A stretch of DNA of 64,000 bases from Dichotomocladium elegans (GCA_025716815.1 JAIXMN010000003.1:558001-622000), one strand, 5' to 3'; shown: positions 1 to 13,500, counted from the stretch's first letter. The notes: a model not told the origin generated them from the sequence alone. A program made the numbers and translations.

Positions 1-1083
1 CGTTTGCTGCATGGGCTAGACAGTGCTGAAACCGCGCAGACTGATTCGTCTGCAGTGCAACTAGCAAGTAATCTGTCGCAGGTTTTTGAGAGTTACGGAT
101 TGCTCGACGTGCATCGTATCCTCGCAACATACCCCAAACAAAAGAGCAAATTCCAAGAAGATTTCCTCAAGCAGCTCTTGGGATCTATTCGAGACGTATT
201 CCTAAACAAGTATGCTAATCAAGCATTGATGTTTGCTCTCTTGCTGGTCAAGAACAAACGATCATACTACCGCGAGAAAGGACTGGTTCTGATCGAGAAT
301 CTGGTGCCATACGTGACTAAGAAGCAAATGAGGCCTGTCAATGGTGCGACTGGCTTGGGTAACAGCGAGCGTCCAATCGATATTGCTGCGCTCAGTCCAT
401 TGCTGAACTTAATCCAGACCGAGTTTGCTGATAAAGCGCTGAGCATTCTAAATGCAGGCGTCCCTGTGGCGACAGCACCCGTTCCTGTCGCACCGGCCGG
501 AAGAGATAATGAAAATAGCGTTAGACCAGGCGACCAAGATGAGGGACCGAACACGGCGACCCCTGCCAATGTGATCTGGGGATTCGGACCTGCCGCTGTT
601 GGAATTGCTTCTCAGATCGCGCGGCACAATGTCCATGCTATTGTGTTTGAATGCTCGTCGATCACCAACGAAGCACCTATTGAACATAATATCCAATTCT
701 CGATCGAAGACTTCTCACTGCTCACAGGAGAAAGCGATAACGCCAGCCGGATGCACTCTGGAAGTCGAGCATCGGGTAATCGGAACAGCACTAGTAGCAT
801 GACCAGTGCCAGCACAACAACAAGCAGTATCATCAGTGGCACTAGAGATGAGACCATGCCGAGTGCTACAGCGCGACAAGGCGTGGCCTATGGTGAAGAT
901 TTAATGAATGCGCTAAAGGATCTGGATGACTTTTTCAACGAAGATGTGGAAGCAACATCAAGTGCTTTATCCGGCACCACTATCCCATATAACCATGACA
1001 ACAATGAATGCCGATCGTCAAGTAGCCTAGGTCCTGAATTTCATGGCTCAGGGATCGGGCTCGATTCTGACGGTGAAGTTTAG
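1..1083 (+). CDS. C-terminal part of a Tao3/PAG1/Furry-like cell morphogenesis protein (5' truncated by window edge)
   Basis: The frame is open from base 1 with no initiator, so this is the 3' end (about 360 residues) of a longer gene. The first 105 residues are helical and repeat-like (segments LLDVHRILATYPKQ and ANQALMFALLLVKNKRSYYR), then comes a Ser/Thr-rich low-complexity stretch and an acidic tail ending in DSDGEV. This order resembles the C-terminus of the Furry/Tao3/Mor2 family, large scaffolds that act with NDR kinases in polarised growth. That match is from memory of family style and is not certain; another HEAT-repeat scaffold is possible. Its TAG stop lies only 37 bp from the converging ARP6 stop, so the two 3' UTRs probably overlap. 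Confidence 0.45.
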   Translation, partial: RLLHGLDSAETAQTDSSAVQLASNLSQVFESYGLLDVHRILATYPKQKSKFQEDFLKQLLGSIRDVFLNKYANQALMFALLLVKNKRSYYREKGLVLIENLVPYVTKKQMRPVNGATGLGNSERPIDIAALSPLLNLIQTEFADKALSILNAGVPVATAPVPVAPAGRDNENSVRPGDQDEGPNTATPANVIWGFGPAAVGIASQIARHNVHAIVFECSSITNEAPIEHNIQFSIEDFSLLTGESDNASRMHSGSRASGNRNSTSSMTSASTTTSSIISGTRDETMPSATARQGVAYGEDLMNALKDLDDFFNEDVEATSSALSGTTIPYNHDNNECRSSSSLGPEFHGSGIGLDSDGEV

Positions 1084-1120
1084 TTAGATCCGCTTTATTT
1101 ATTTTTGATTCGACTTGTAA

Positions 1121-2925
1121 TTAAGAGAACTTGCGTCTGCAGATTTCACTCCCATACTCGAAATATTCCTTCCGCTGGACAAATGTTTGCTGCAGCTCGG
1201 ACTTGCTGCTGAGATCTGCAAATGTTTTCCCGCCCTGCCAAGCATATTCGATCGGGCTAAATGCAAAGATTCCCCCAGTTAGTATAGACGTAGTTAAATA
1301 ATAATGTTTACTTTTTGATTCACTTGCTTTGGAGGTTGCGCTATCCGTACGTCGTATTCGCTGGGTGCTAATGTCTGTAGCTCTTTTGTCCTGTCAGACA
1401 TACGCAAGTTGAATGTGGCAGGCAGCAGCAGGCCGAGGCCGGCAGGGTGGCATTTGATTAACAGCAAATAGGTCAGAATATGCCCATCACAATTGTTGAA
1501 CGACTACTTACAAACGTTCACGGTATCCTGGGAATTTTGCATTCCCACCGACCAGAACGATGTTTGCATAGAGGAGGCCGTGAATGTCAGGGTCGCATGC
1601 ATTTATGCTTTGTGTGATTGCTTCGGGTATACCGGCCTGTGGAATGCCAATGTCGGATGGATGCATCAAAATCTCGGGGATCATGAACCTTTCATTGTTC
1701 ATTGTAAGGATCTGTTCGGAGGATGGGCCGTTGCGTGAAGTTGTGGATTTCAAGCCTTGTTTCGGTCGAACATGACCACGCATGGTGCTCGTGTAATCGG
1801 GGAGGACATACTCTTGTATAATCGAGTTTTCCTGATAGGGTTTTCGGCAGATATTCAAATCTTTGTAAATATCGTCAGAAACGTAGCAACACTCTTCCTT
1901 GACTTCGTTAATAATATGGGTTTCTTCCATCATGTCATAGTATCTAGAGGCATGTACAACGCGAAAAAGTAAAACAGCGTTTGTTACGTGTCCCATGCTC
2001 GAGATTGCGCAAGCGATAGATATATACCTGAAAGAGACGGCCTCTTTGAGCTGGTTTGTCAACAGCTTGCCACCCACGTTAATACGGCGAATTGCTTTTG
2101 CGATGCGCCTGCCCTTCCAGAACGGGACGATATGTGTGAAGGAGAAGCCCGAATCGACTACCAGAGCACAATCTGGAATAGACCCTGGACGATCGCCAAA
2201 GAGAATAGCGATATCATTGTACATGCAGAGCTGGGGAGCTATATTCCCATGAATCGAACACATAACATGGTCAGTCGAGGTAGATCCATTGCAAGAGATG
2301 GGAGAAGATATACCGATGGTGCGATAACAAGAAGCAAATTCGTACTCCTCAAAGATTATCTGGTCGTATGCTTCTTGAATATTAGGTAGGTTGAAACAAG
2401 GCTCTGTGAGGAGGATCCCATTCGTCTTGGGATCTATCTACATGCGCAAGACGAATTGATTATTTCGCTCCCTCATTCTATATATAATACAGGTAAAATC
2501 ACTTGCCTTGAGAACGTTTTCGAAAACGCGACTCCAGATAGGTCGCTCCACGCTCCAGTTTGTTAGGTATCCCTTTTTTATTTATGAAAGAAAAATAACC
2601 ACCTCTGTAAGTGCCCTTTCTCTTCTTAATGGACGAAAAACGGTAAATCTGCTTACACGCTCAAAAGGTAGCCGATAGTAAAGTGAGGAGAAATCAGTGC
2701 ACTGCTCAATCTGATCGCCAATGAAGTGACGTCGATCGGTGCGCCCGCGGATAATGGCATTCGTAATGATTCTGTGTAAGGCGTTGTAGAAGGGGTACTT
2801 GAGTCAGCAAATGGACATATGAATCGCCAGAATGAAGTTGCTCGATGGTACTTTGGGTTTTCGTAGTTGGCAGTGTTGACTTTGATTGTAGACGCGCCAT
2901 TATCGAGAATGACAAGCGAAGCCAT
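1121..2925 (-). CDS. ARP6: Actin-related protein 6 (SWR1/SRCAP chromatin-remodelling subunit)
   Basis: Eight exons on the minus strand close exactly to 406 residues: 2925-2852, 2771-2657, 2572-2507, 2437-2314, 2238-2028, 1943-1512, 1390-1328 and 1256-1121. The protein starts MASLVILDNGASTIKVN (actin phosphate-loop region). It carries the Arp6 signatures RGRTDRRHFIGDQIEQC, VVDSGFSFTHIVPFW, RRINVGGKLLTNQLKEA, EETHIINEVKEECCYVS, PSDIGIPQAGIPEAI and PIEYAWQGGK. Human ACTR6 is 396 residues. Arp6 belongs to the SWR1 complex that exchanges H2A for H2A.Z, and it acts in the nucleus. Introns 3 and 7 use GC donors (GCAAGT); the GC donor of intron 7 is needed to restore the conserved NPIEYAW. The gene is divergent from histone H3 and converges on the gene at the left edge. 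Family identity is very firm; every exon junction keeps phase. Confidence 0.96.
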
Positions 2926-4182
<1,257 letters not shown>

Positions 4183-4485
4183 GCTACTGTTCCCTGTTCC
4201 CTTCCCCTAAGCAACAGTACACTGCGCTTCACAGCATAACTAGCTAAAAAGGAATAGCCTGCACATATGTTGCTTACTGAATGAAAAGGTTTTCTTTCTG
4301 TCCAATGCTCGTTCTCGAAGCATGCGTATACACGCATGCACAAACTGAAATGGAAGTATGCGAAGGAAAAGAGCGCCTTCAGAGGGCGCTAAAGATCGTC
4401 AACGTAAGATGTTCATCTGATCGACACCATTTAAGTGCGGCTTCGTAACTGGCAAATCGTTCAATGTGATCAGAACTCGTGGATA
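4183..4485. other. Intergenic, 3' side of histone H3
   Basis: No reading frame here looks coding. The first part is presumably the H3 3' UTR. A GCGCC/GGCGC stem sits near 4373-4390 and may be chance. Confidence 0.4.
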
Positions 4486-5060
4486 CAGGGTGTGATCATC
4501 AAAAAAAAAAAAAATGCGCTTCAGAAATCTTGGTAATATGTCAACTTCTGTAACGAGCAATCAACCTTGTTGCAATTGGCTGTGGGACATGTTACTGATG
4601 AACGCGATTGCCTTGAACCTATGCGTATTCTTCTCGAGTCCGCTTGTCGCTACTCGCATCAGATATCTTCGCCATACACCTTGTAGGAGTGATTCTGAGC
4701 TTGCTGCTATGCGAAAGGGGCTCAGAAACTTCAGACGCAGGAAGCAGGTCTCAAGCACAGTTGTGTGGTGGACCCTAGTCCAGGTGAAGGTCTGATTTTT
4801 AGCAGCTGATGTTTGAGAAGGTTTAAAATGAATGCATCATCTGCAGCAAAACAGCTGAGAATATATATTCTCTCGGCATCGCAATGGTCGTTGTTCTCTT
4901 ACTGCATTTTAAATACGTGGAACCAGGGAGAAGGTGTCATCCGTGTATATATTCGCAATGAAAAGGGCGTAAAGGACGGAGTATTTCTACCTTATGTTAA
5001 CAGGAATCCATCCATTGTCTTTGACCGGTTTATGGAGCAGCAGCATCAGCTCAAGTAGAG
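4486..5060 (+). pseudogene. Decayed relic of a Tc1/mariner-type transposon (N-terminal transposase region)
   Basis: This stretch parallels the better preserved element at 63,350-64,000. Matching blocks in the same order include CCTTGAACCTATG (near 4612) against CCTGAACCTATG (near 63,407), the CGCATCAGATATCTTCGCCATA segment (near 4656) against CGCACAGAATATCTGCGCAGCATA (near 63,467), and GTCTGATTTTTAGCAGCTGATGTTTGAGA (near 4789) against GTCAGATTTTACAAACTGATGTTTGAGA (near 63,612). The reading frame is broken throughout. A TACAGGGTGTG sequence at about 4485 looks like a Tc1/mariner terminus next to a TA target, but no matching right end was found. It is non-functional. Confidence 0.55.
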
Positions 5061-6456
5061 TAGAGGAACCCCCCAAAAAAAAAAGGTATCCGTAGTCCAA
5101 AATGAATGCAACTATTGAAAAGCAGGACTTAATTGCAGCAGAGTCTTGACAGAGCGTGTTGACCGAGTGTGGGCTGTTAGGACCTTGGCTAGAACATCAA
5201 TTTTTTCCTTGATCGGTACTAGAAAAAAAAAACACGAGTGCTAACCTTGACAATCATGGGAAGTTATCTTCGGCATCCAGTATCATTCAACGTAGCTTGA
5301 GGCACTCGCAGCCAACAACCAGAAACAGAGAGGCTACAATGGACGAGATGGATGAAGATGAACATATGAAGGGCGATTATTAATTGGAGGACATCTCCTC
5401 GGGTAGGCTGATCCGTCGCGGCGCATAATACGTACGCTTTGGAGTTGGACTGTGTGGTAATATAAAGCACATCAAAACAATTTTTGGATGTGAATATACG
5501 TAATTTTATTTCTCCAAAGACGGATGTTGGTAAGAATGTAATACGTCGCATTCATGTGTAAGAGGCAGATTGATGTTCAAGACTATATGCATTTTATATA
5601 CTCCTTCTTCGCCAGTTCATTGCACACTCCGTATTAAATATAATATTGATATTATCTTTATTTGTCTGTATTGTCATGATTTTCATCTCTGAACGCTCTG
5701 CGGCTATAAAGTAAAACCTGAATTCGTAAGGACTGTATGATTACATTGTTAGTATGCGATGTCTATCAATTGAAGCTTCGGGTCCGTCCGTCTGTGATAT
5801 CATGGAGTGAACATGCGTCCATCTTCAAGGTCTAACATTATGAAGATAGCGAAATGAATTAACGTCCCAGAAATCGAAGGGGCAAAGGGCACTGCAGCAG
5901 AAACCCAAGCTTCTGAATAGAGGATAGATCAGTACACATCCAAACGCTATAGCGATTCACAAATCCTTGCAAAGCGTATCCCTTTTGTCTACTCGCCATG
6001 AAGACCCTATAAATCTCTCATAACATATCGTGTTGTGATACTAATATCTTATCATGTCTGCGAGTAATGCAAACCCATAGCTAAGGAAATGGTGATTCTA
6101 TTTGCATATCCGCTTCTTGTGACATGGTAAGAGCTAAAGCCTTTGGATCGGGCTGAAACAAGAGTAGTACTCTATAATATCAATCATGTTTTATGATTCG
6201 ATGGTCATTTGCAAGCATTTTGCTGACTTGTACGTATAGAATGAATCTGAATTTATTACTATCTCACATTGTGAGTGAGTTTGGATTACGGGTTAAATAG
6301 TAAGAGGGACGTTCATATACACATCATTTACGTACAACAGAGGGAGGGTGGTTTAAATTAGCGAGTTATTATACAGATGCCAGGAGGTGAGTTGCCCAAC
6401 AGAATATTAAAATGACCCCTCCCCCCAAAAAAAGGAGGTGTGTGCTCAGGTTATTT
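5061..6456. other. Intergenic, no gene recognised
   Basis: About 1.4 kb of AT-rich sequence with short, unconvincing frames only. The right end holds the 3' UTR of the coiled-coil gene that stops at 6457. Confidence 0.4.
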
Positions 6457-8076
6457 TCATTGGCGAGCGCTCAGCCGTTGTTTCCAGCTTTTCCAAAACG
6501 CAGTGCTGTTATGGTTGTTACTATGCCGCTTCAAGGTAAACCTGGAGCTCGGTTGGCGGGATACGGCCTTGGATGGTGCAGGAACTATATGCAATGGGGT
6601 ATAGTCCGCCCATGACTGTAGCTCTCCGTCAGCCAGCGTTGTGGGAACATAGGCCTTATCGATAGGCCGCATCATTGCGTACTCGGCAGAGGACCACGAG
6701 GTGCTTTGGGAGAGAAGACTGTTTGATGATAACGATGAAGAGATATATGAGCCTCTGTAAACATTTTTTCCGGCCACACTTCCAGTCGGTAGAGTGTGCG
6801 GAAGCGGTGGTAAAGGATCTCGAGGAGGAGACATGAATGGAGTGGTAGACCGTCCTAACGAAAGCAGTCCAGTGCTGGTGTATGATGATCGAGCAGATGA
6901 TGGCTGTAATGATGGTGTAGATGCTCTGGAAGATGTGGAATGTCTGCTGAGGTTTCCGCATTCTGAGTTTAATGGCAAGGAAGACGAACCACCGTGAGAG
7001 TAGCCTGGTCGATGGTGATGAATAGAATCACCACCACGCTCCTCGAACAAACGCGAGAGCAGTTTGCATTTATCATCTATTTCTATCTGTTGCAGCTCAA
7101 CTTGATCCTGGAGCAGCAGTATGCAGTCCTTGTCAAAGCGGGACGAGGCTAATTTAATCTCGAGCGCCATGATCAGTTTCTCCTGTGCATGCACCACCTC
7201 CGTCAGGGTCCGTGTCTGCTTCCGCTGTGTTTCAAGGTCTTTGGCCTGCTTTTCAAAGATGGTTTGCGTCCCCCTTTCTAATGCTGTCAGCTGTTTCTTT
7301 ACAAAAAGGAGCTCTTCATTGCTGCTGCTGAGTGCGTCGTTTGTTGTGGTGACATTTGATGTACAGGTTATCCCTGTACAATCAACTGGATCCATGCTGC
7401 TGCTGTTTTCGTTACATGTCTCATTGTTGCTTTCTTCCGCCTCCTGAGTACCAAGGAGCGAAATCTGGTTTATCGCCTCTTGTTGTTTGCAGCAGCATCT
7501 ATCTTCCTTGTTATCGTGATTTAATGCCATTGATAACTGCATTTTCAACTCGTCGCGCTCATGGGACATCTCGCCAACCTGCTTGGTCAGGTATCGGATC
7601 TGCTCTTCGTATTCTCGAGATTTTACCGATAAGCTATGGAAATCATCTCGAGCACGTCTGGCTTGCTCCACAGCGCGCTCGTACATTTCAGTCAGATCAT
7701 CCAAAACGGAATCAATGCGATCGCTGCAAACGGGATGCTTGATTGCCTGAAATCCGCTAGGAGCAATACTGCTGCTAGGCCGACCGGCCGTTTTTCTCGG
7801 TATGGCCACTGCCTCAGAGCAATTAAATTTATTGAGGATAGAAGCGACACCGCCATTGGACGATGATCGTATGCGCTCCAACTCGGCCACCCTTGAGGAC
7901 TTGTCGCTTGAAGAACGACGCTGCTTTGATCCGACTTCGTTCCATGTCGAACTGACCAGGGCAGACTTGCTGATGCAAGGCGTAACGTTCGTTGTTGGGG
8001 TTTTGGAATATACCGTAGAACCACCTGTGGTGGAGGCATTCCTATTCAACAATGCTATAGTTGCTTGGACGCTCAT
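6457..8076 (-). CDS. Intronless coiled-coil protein with Ser-rich C-terminus, unknown function
   Basis: A single open frame of 539 codons. The first ATG is at 8076 (MSVQATIALLNRN); the frame is open farther upstream but only through non-ATG codons. The N-terminal 120 residues are Ser-rich and basic. Two coiled-coil blocks follow: around residues 125-200 (DDLTEMYERAVEQARRARDD onward) and around 255-350 (ELLFVKKQLTALERGTQTIF, then LLLQDQVELQQIEIDDKCKL). The last 170 residues are low-complexity Ser/Pro/Thr with many SP/TP sites, suggesting phosphorylation. There is no membrane segment. It could be a cytoskeletal or polarity scaffold, which is inference only; I do not recognise the family. Absence of introns is unusual in this intron-rich window. 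Confidence 0.8.
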   Translation of the reverse strand: MSVQATIALLNRNASTTGGSTVYSKTPTTNVTPCISKSALVSSTWNEVGSKQRRSSSDKSSRVAELERIRSSSNGGVASILNKFNCSEAVAIPRKTAGRPSSSIAPSGFQAIKHPVCSDRIDSVLDDLTEMYERAVEQARRARDDFHSLSVKSREYEEQIRYLTKQVGEMSHERDELKMQLSMALNHDNKEDRCCCKQQEAINQISLLGTQEAEESNNETCNENSSSMDPVDCTGITCTSNVTTTNDALSSSNEELLFVKKQLTALERGTQTIFEKQAKDLETQRKQTRTLTEVVHAQEKLIMALEIKLASSRFDKDCILLLQDQVELQQIEIDDKCKLLSRLFEERGGDSIHHHRPGYSHGGSSSLPLNSECGNLSRHSTSSRASTPSLQPSSARSSYTSTGLLSLGRSTTPFMSPPRDPLPPLPHTLPTGSVAGKNVYRGSYISSSLSSNSLLSQSTSWSSAEYAMMRPIDKAYVPTTLADGELQSWADYTPLHIVPAPSKAVSRQPSSRFTLKRHSNNHNSTAFWKSWKQRLSARQ

Positions 8077-9165
8077 CGTGTTGAAATGACGTGAAAAGTG
8101 AAAGAAAGACAATAAAGCGGTTCAATGAAAGTGAGACCATTTCACTTATCCGTTGGCCCGAGGAGAAAATAGCTCGCCTAAGCCTGTATACGACTCCCTC
8201 GCCCCTCTCCTCCCCCCAAATTAAACTCATCGTCGTTGCTGATTGTGTAGATCAATCCCGGTGTAATATCACTCCCTTCCTTGTTGGTTTCTCCATCAAT
8301 CCCCCCCTTCATTCTACTAGAGGATGATGTGTTCTTCATTTCGTGCCATTGGCAATAACAAAAAGGAAGATCCAACTTTAGATAACTACTGTCCCTTAAT
8401 AGTGCCTTCCATGTCGTCCTTTTTTTGTTGGACCTGGTAATTGTCTGTAATAATAATGCACCTATCTGGGCCATGGAGACACCGGGGAGGTGATCTTGTG
8501 CAACAGCTCATTATCGGAAATAGAACCCGCCCCATTTGGACAATCTAATAAATGTATCTCTAACTCCTGGGTACGATCGGCCTGTGCGTAACCCACCCGT
8601 TTATAAGGGGGTGACATCAGCTATTACTTTACCTCTTCGATGCTGCAAATCGTAGATCTAACACGCTACATGGATGGTATATAGATACTTGCTTGGATAG
8701 AGTCAGTGAAAGCACCTGCTTTCCGTTTGATTTCGCTCTTTACGATGAATATTTATCCAGGCTGCTTCCGGGAGCTGAGTAGTTTGTCACAGCTCTGGAA
8801 ATGGTTCGATCTAATTAATGGCGGCTTGCCTGTTTCTGAGGTAAATCGTATTCCGACAATCTCCACCGAATTTGCGTCTGAAAACGGCCGTTAGCAGCTT
8901 TCTTACGATGACACTCATCCGGCATGCAATGGCGGACATCGCGAACATCGCTGTCAGGTAAAATACCCATTTACATATCGCGGCATTCCTCCCTGGCATA
9001 CCACATGCTCTCTATTTTTCTCTTACATGCATGTCAAGGAGCAGCAGGACAAATAAACTCTGTCATAGTAGTGAGAAGAACACATGAGCCAAGGAAAAAA
9101 TCTATCCAGTCAAGAATATGTAATTACATATATCGTCGATAGTCGCGTAAGACATAGGATTTTCT
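8077..9165. other. Intergenic, no gene resolved
   Basis: This region contains the 5' flank of the coiled-coil gene. Frames at 8178-8474 (minus) and 8706-8894 (plus) have no support beyond being open. Around 8908-8956 a short plus-strand segment MTLIRHAMADIANIAV ends in a plausible GTAAAA donor, so an upstream exon of the membrane-protein gene could lie here, but it could not be linked. Confidence 0.3.
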
Positions 9166-11955
9166 CGTAGTGTCGTATGAGAAAGACGGAGTGTATATTC
9201 ACGCAGGTAGTTGGGTCTCCCTCTCGGCAATAAAAGTGCAATTGTACCACTGCCATGAGAAATGGCCTTTGGCATACCCCTTGGATGTCAAGGTTTACAT
9301 TCCCTTGATGACGCTGGGTTATCGACTTCAAGACATTGAAGTGTACGGGAATCACTATTGGCAACAACTGCGCTGTTAATATAACATAGAATAAGTTTCA
9401 CTTGGGTATAACACAGGCCAAAACTGGTTTATTTGATGAATTTCGAATTTTCATCACTAACACGTTCGTTATCTCCACCAACCATGAATCCGTACATTAT
9501 ACATCATTTTACTATGATGTAGAATACAGCAGCTATTATCCGGGTGATAGGTGGAGTGCTCTTTACACACGATAAAGTAGATAGTACTATTATTACAAGT
9601 AAGGTTCCGTTTCTACCTGAATATTTCTTGCACTTCGACTCGGTGCGGGAAATAAACACAAAAACTCTTGCAGTCAACCGAGACAACGATGCGCATGTAA
9701 CTAGTGCCTCACCTGCTGCCCCTACATTGACAGCCAGACCATACCCCTTTAACAAAGGAGATGACATGGTACGCATATCGGAATCAATGGATGTTGCCTA
9801 TATTTGTCTATTTCCTTTATGTCCAAAACAACATTCAGACTCCTTATTGGATGGCCTTATGGTATTACCCTCGGGAAAAGATGAAGAATAATATTGAGTT
9901 CACCATAAAACCGTAGGGGAACAGGAGATAAAAGTTGAAACAGATCTTTTTTATATTTCTGTAACTCTCACTTCAAAAGAAATTCCTTACAGAGCTTCTG
10001 CCCTTCCTTGTTCCTTCAGGTCATCTATCTTTTGATATCTTTTCTAGAGCGGGTTAATCTAAAGTACGTCAAACCTCCTTAAAGCATACCTTGCATAAGC
10101 CAAGGAGAAAAATAAAACAATAAAAAAACCAGGGTGAGTACGTTCCAATACATGTTAAGTTCTTTTGATTAAGAAAACATACGTGCTACTGGTATCACTC
10201 CAAACGGAAATACAACATGGAGTAATGGGCAGGTTAAATAGTTGCTTTCTTGTTTGCAGCAGCTTTGGATAGCAAGATGTAACATCTGAAACCTGCATAA
10301 TAAAATTACGTACACGTTCTTGACATGGTACAACTGGTTCAACCTGTCAAGGCATGCTCGCATAGAACCAAAATGCTGGGCGAAAACACCCCTATCAATT
10401 GTAGAAGATGTTTATTGTATACATCTTACACATCCCTAGATAAGGCAATTGCAGACTGACTTTTTGTAGCTGCAGACACAGTGTGTACACTTCACCTTTC
10501 TTGCCAATTTGTCTTGATCAAAGTATATGGTAAAAAATTATGTCATCTGCACTATATATGCAGCACTTTACTGTACAATTTTATATGTATAGAGGAGAAT
10601 TATCCCGCCAACTTCTGCAGCTTCGATTCAAAATAGACTTTTCCAACTGCGGTGGGGTAAAGGAATACGGTAATTTCATTGTTTCACCGTGTATGTTTCC
10701 CCGCAGATATAGTGAACCCAATATTTTCCGTAGCTCTCATTTCTGAGACGTCAAATAGTTGAGTTTGGCAAAGCAGGCAGTTTTCCGATTTTCTTCCATG
10801 AAATCAGCTTAGTACATGAATGCAAGCGATTGGTATTATTCGACTCTGTGTACTTCTATCAAGCATTCTTGCACTCGCAAGCCATGTATCACAATGTCTT
10901 TTATTCGACACGTATCAACAACAAGTAGGCTAGGTCTCGACCAAATTCTGATACTTTTATTCAATCCATCTGCCTCGTCAAATCCTTAGATGAGGATAGT
11001 GCCGTGGCTGAAAGCCGGTCACTGGCAGGTACACACACATACAGAACTCCGGTACTTTTCCAATGTCGATCCATTAACGTTCTTTCCTGCAATTTAGTAT
11101 CTTTTATGGTTTGTCTCATTGTCTCTATCGCTTGCAAGCGCCATGGCAATATTTGTCCATGCCAACTGCTGCTGTCGAAGTCATCTTATTCGTGGAGACA
11201 GAAATCTGGCAATGTCCAATATAATTGTCCTGGGTTGCAGCATTATCCTGATCACATGTTTGGGAGGCGAAGAACCGTGGACAGATGGACTTGTCAAGCT
11301 CCCAGAACCTGTCAGAGGCTTTATACCCAACTGTAGCCGTTTAAACTCAGCTGAAGATATACTTTATCCATTGCTTTTACACAGGTAACTGAGGTCTGAC
11401 AGAGAGGCTCAATAAAAGCGTAGATGCGTGATGTTTCTAATACCCATGCCATGATCGCCGTATAGATGCATATTTGTGAGTGCAACATATGCGCTTGCCT
11501 TCTTTACTTTTGCCTTGTGGGTCGCTCTATTGTGTTTGATATGGGCATTGCGATCGATTAGCAGACGTTCTTCACGGATGAATCGACTCCCGCTACAATC
11601 GAAGACCACAGGATTTTCTCACACGCCAGAGCCTATGGATGCAATGGATTCATATTCGACATTAAGCCTCAATGCAAATAATGGGCATGCAGTGAGATCG
11701 CCGTATTATCACATAGCACTACCGATGCCAGTTCATAACAAAGACCATCGCCAATATGGATCTGATCGATCGGAGATCAGAGATGGATGGTATGGCGAGA
11801 GCAGAGTTGCTGGTGAGGGTATAGTTCCCCTAGAAGCGACAACTGCATCAAGAGACAAGTACTGGTATAGCAGCGAAAAAGAAGAATCAACTGTAATACC
11901 AAACTATGACCGCCATCAACTTCCGCAGATCCGGTACCACAATATTTATCGGTAG
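9166..11955 (+). CDS. Multi-exon membrane protein, unknown family (5' and middle exons provisional; last three exons firm)
   Basis: The last three exons (10990-11028, 11098-11384, 11466-11955) join in phase and encode 271 residues from MRIVPWLK. They hold three strong hydrophobic segments: WFVSLSLSLASAMAIFV, SNIIVLGCSIILITCL and ALAFFTFALWVALLCLIWAL. The last is followed by the basic stop-transfer RSISRRSSR and a hydrophilic tail. A likely extracytoplasmic loop contains CSRLN. Upstream, protein-like exons occur: 9421-9549 (DEFRIFITNTFVISTNHESV), 9600-9768 (phase-compatible, VPFLPEYFLHFDSVREIN), 9841-9912 (TPYWMALWYYPREKMKNN) and 10759-10919 (FPIFFHEISLVHECKRLVLF). They suggest a long ectodomain before the membrane segments, but not all junctions close. 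The 3' exons may instead be a separate small gene, since an in-frame TAG precedes the ATG at 10990. Family not recognised. Confidence 0.5.
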
Positions 11956-12583
11956 TAGTGCATGCATAATTTCTTTCTGATAAACCTTTTTGTGATGATC
12001 AACAGCGAACTCCGGTTCATCCGTGGGATGTACACAGAGTAAAGACAAATAAGCAAGAGTATGGTTAGATCGAACAAGAATGTTTATATAATAAGAGGGT
12101 GGTTTGACTAAGCTACTTGGCAAGTTTTTATGTTTTTAACGGATCTGGACTAAGTTAGCTATTAAACACAGTAATAATCGGCATCAGTGTGCATGAGTTA
12201 GATTAAGCTTGAGAAGTTCACAAAGAAGTTATGTGTAGCAGTAGCTATAGTGGCGAGTCACCATCAACCGACGGCCAAGATACTACAAGAATAACGATCA
12301 CGATCAAAAACGCATCTCCGGCGACAATATTATGTACCACACTCACTTTCTTGTACGACAAATCCTACGTATACAGTATACCACTGTTATTACCCCTCTA
12401 CTGTTCACTGCATAAACAGGATTCCTTGTGACGTCGGGCATCCTCATGTTGTATCACTATAATCATCGTTCTTCTCGTCGCGTTCGTGCTTCCTCCACGC
12501 TGTATATCAGACGCTCTTCGTAAGTACTCGCACAACAGTGCATCTACAGTTACATTATGCATCTCTCAAATCCTAGAAAAGAT
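11956..12583. other. Intergenic
   Basis: AT-rich sequence between two convergent genes; nothing coding could be supported. Confidence 0.4.
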
Positions 12584-13500
12584 TTAGTTATCCTCAATGT
12601 CGTGTAGAATGAGCACATGCTGGTCTTGATTAAGTAATGATGGAGGGTGATTATTCACTTTTTTCAACAGTTCCTTGTCTCTTTTGAACCCAACGTTCAC
12701 AGACACCGGCCCGATAGATCGCAGTAGTAAATCAACGCTAATTTTGCCGAGCAGGAAAAGCCAAGCACGACCGTGTTGGAATGATATCGTCATGCAAAAC
12801 TGCTTATACACTTCCAGGAAAACTACATGGGGTTAGAAGAAGTAAGATATACACTGTTTTCCACAATCAAAAAATGCACTTCTTCAGAAGGCATGAACAT
12901 TTTTGCAAATATAGAAATGTATCGATCGCTGACGAAGAATGAGGCATAAATAAGTTTATTCGTTTCATGGGCCCATGTCCTTAAGATTGAATAATATATT
13001 GTGAATCTTCAAATTACCTTTATTATAGTGCGGTTTACTTGGGCTATTTGCTGTATTTACGCCACTTTTCTCATCAGTGGACTTGAGAAGACAATTAGCC
13101 CAATGCGCTCACCCACGTATTTTCTTATACCTTTACATCGACCATAGGAGGTCATCCAATGCTCGCTTGCATAGCTTGCATAGCTCTATATATGAGCTAT
13201 ACATCTGGGTATGTGCCATTGTAAAATCACGCTCTAGCCACAGATTATGTGTGTCCAGAATCTTGGTCATCATCGAGAAAGATGATATGCCTGATTTTTA
13301 AAAACGGGATAATTCTTGCTGGATAAAGTCCTGGAAGGAATTACAACGATATACCCGACTGTACACACCCAGTTGTATAGCCCATCCTAGACTAATGCGA
13401 GCTATGCAACGAGCATTGGAGACCTCCATGGATAGAGACGTGACATCAGTGAAGTCCTTGATCAGATAATAATAGCAAACCGTCGGAACTCGGATCTAGG
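12584..13500 (-). pseudogene. Remnant of a minus-strand multi-exon gene, apparently cut at its 5' side by repeats
   Basis: The terminal exon 12822-12584 (VYKQFCMTISFQHGRAWLF ... LHDIEDN stop) joins in phase, across a GT-AG intron, to an exon ending at 12855 (SFFVSDRYISIFAKMFMPS). Farther upstream are two more protein-like pieces: about 13,140-13,220 (MYSSYIELCKLCKRALDDLL) and about 13,300-13,480 (SNARCIARISLGWAIQLGVY, then CNSFQDFIQQELSRF). The second piece ends in a stop and runs directly into an LTR-like repeat. The composition is reminiscent of the middle region of fungal Zn2Cys6 regulators, but no zinc cluster or diagnostic motif is present, so no function is assigned. It is probably broken. 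Confidence 0.35.

Noticed and set aside
8077..8112. Start of the coiled-coil protein at 8,112
   Set aside because: The codon there is TTG; the first ATG is at 8,076.
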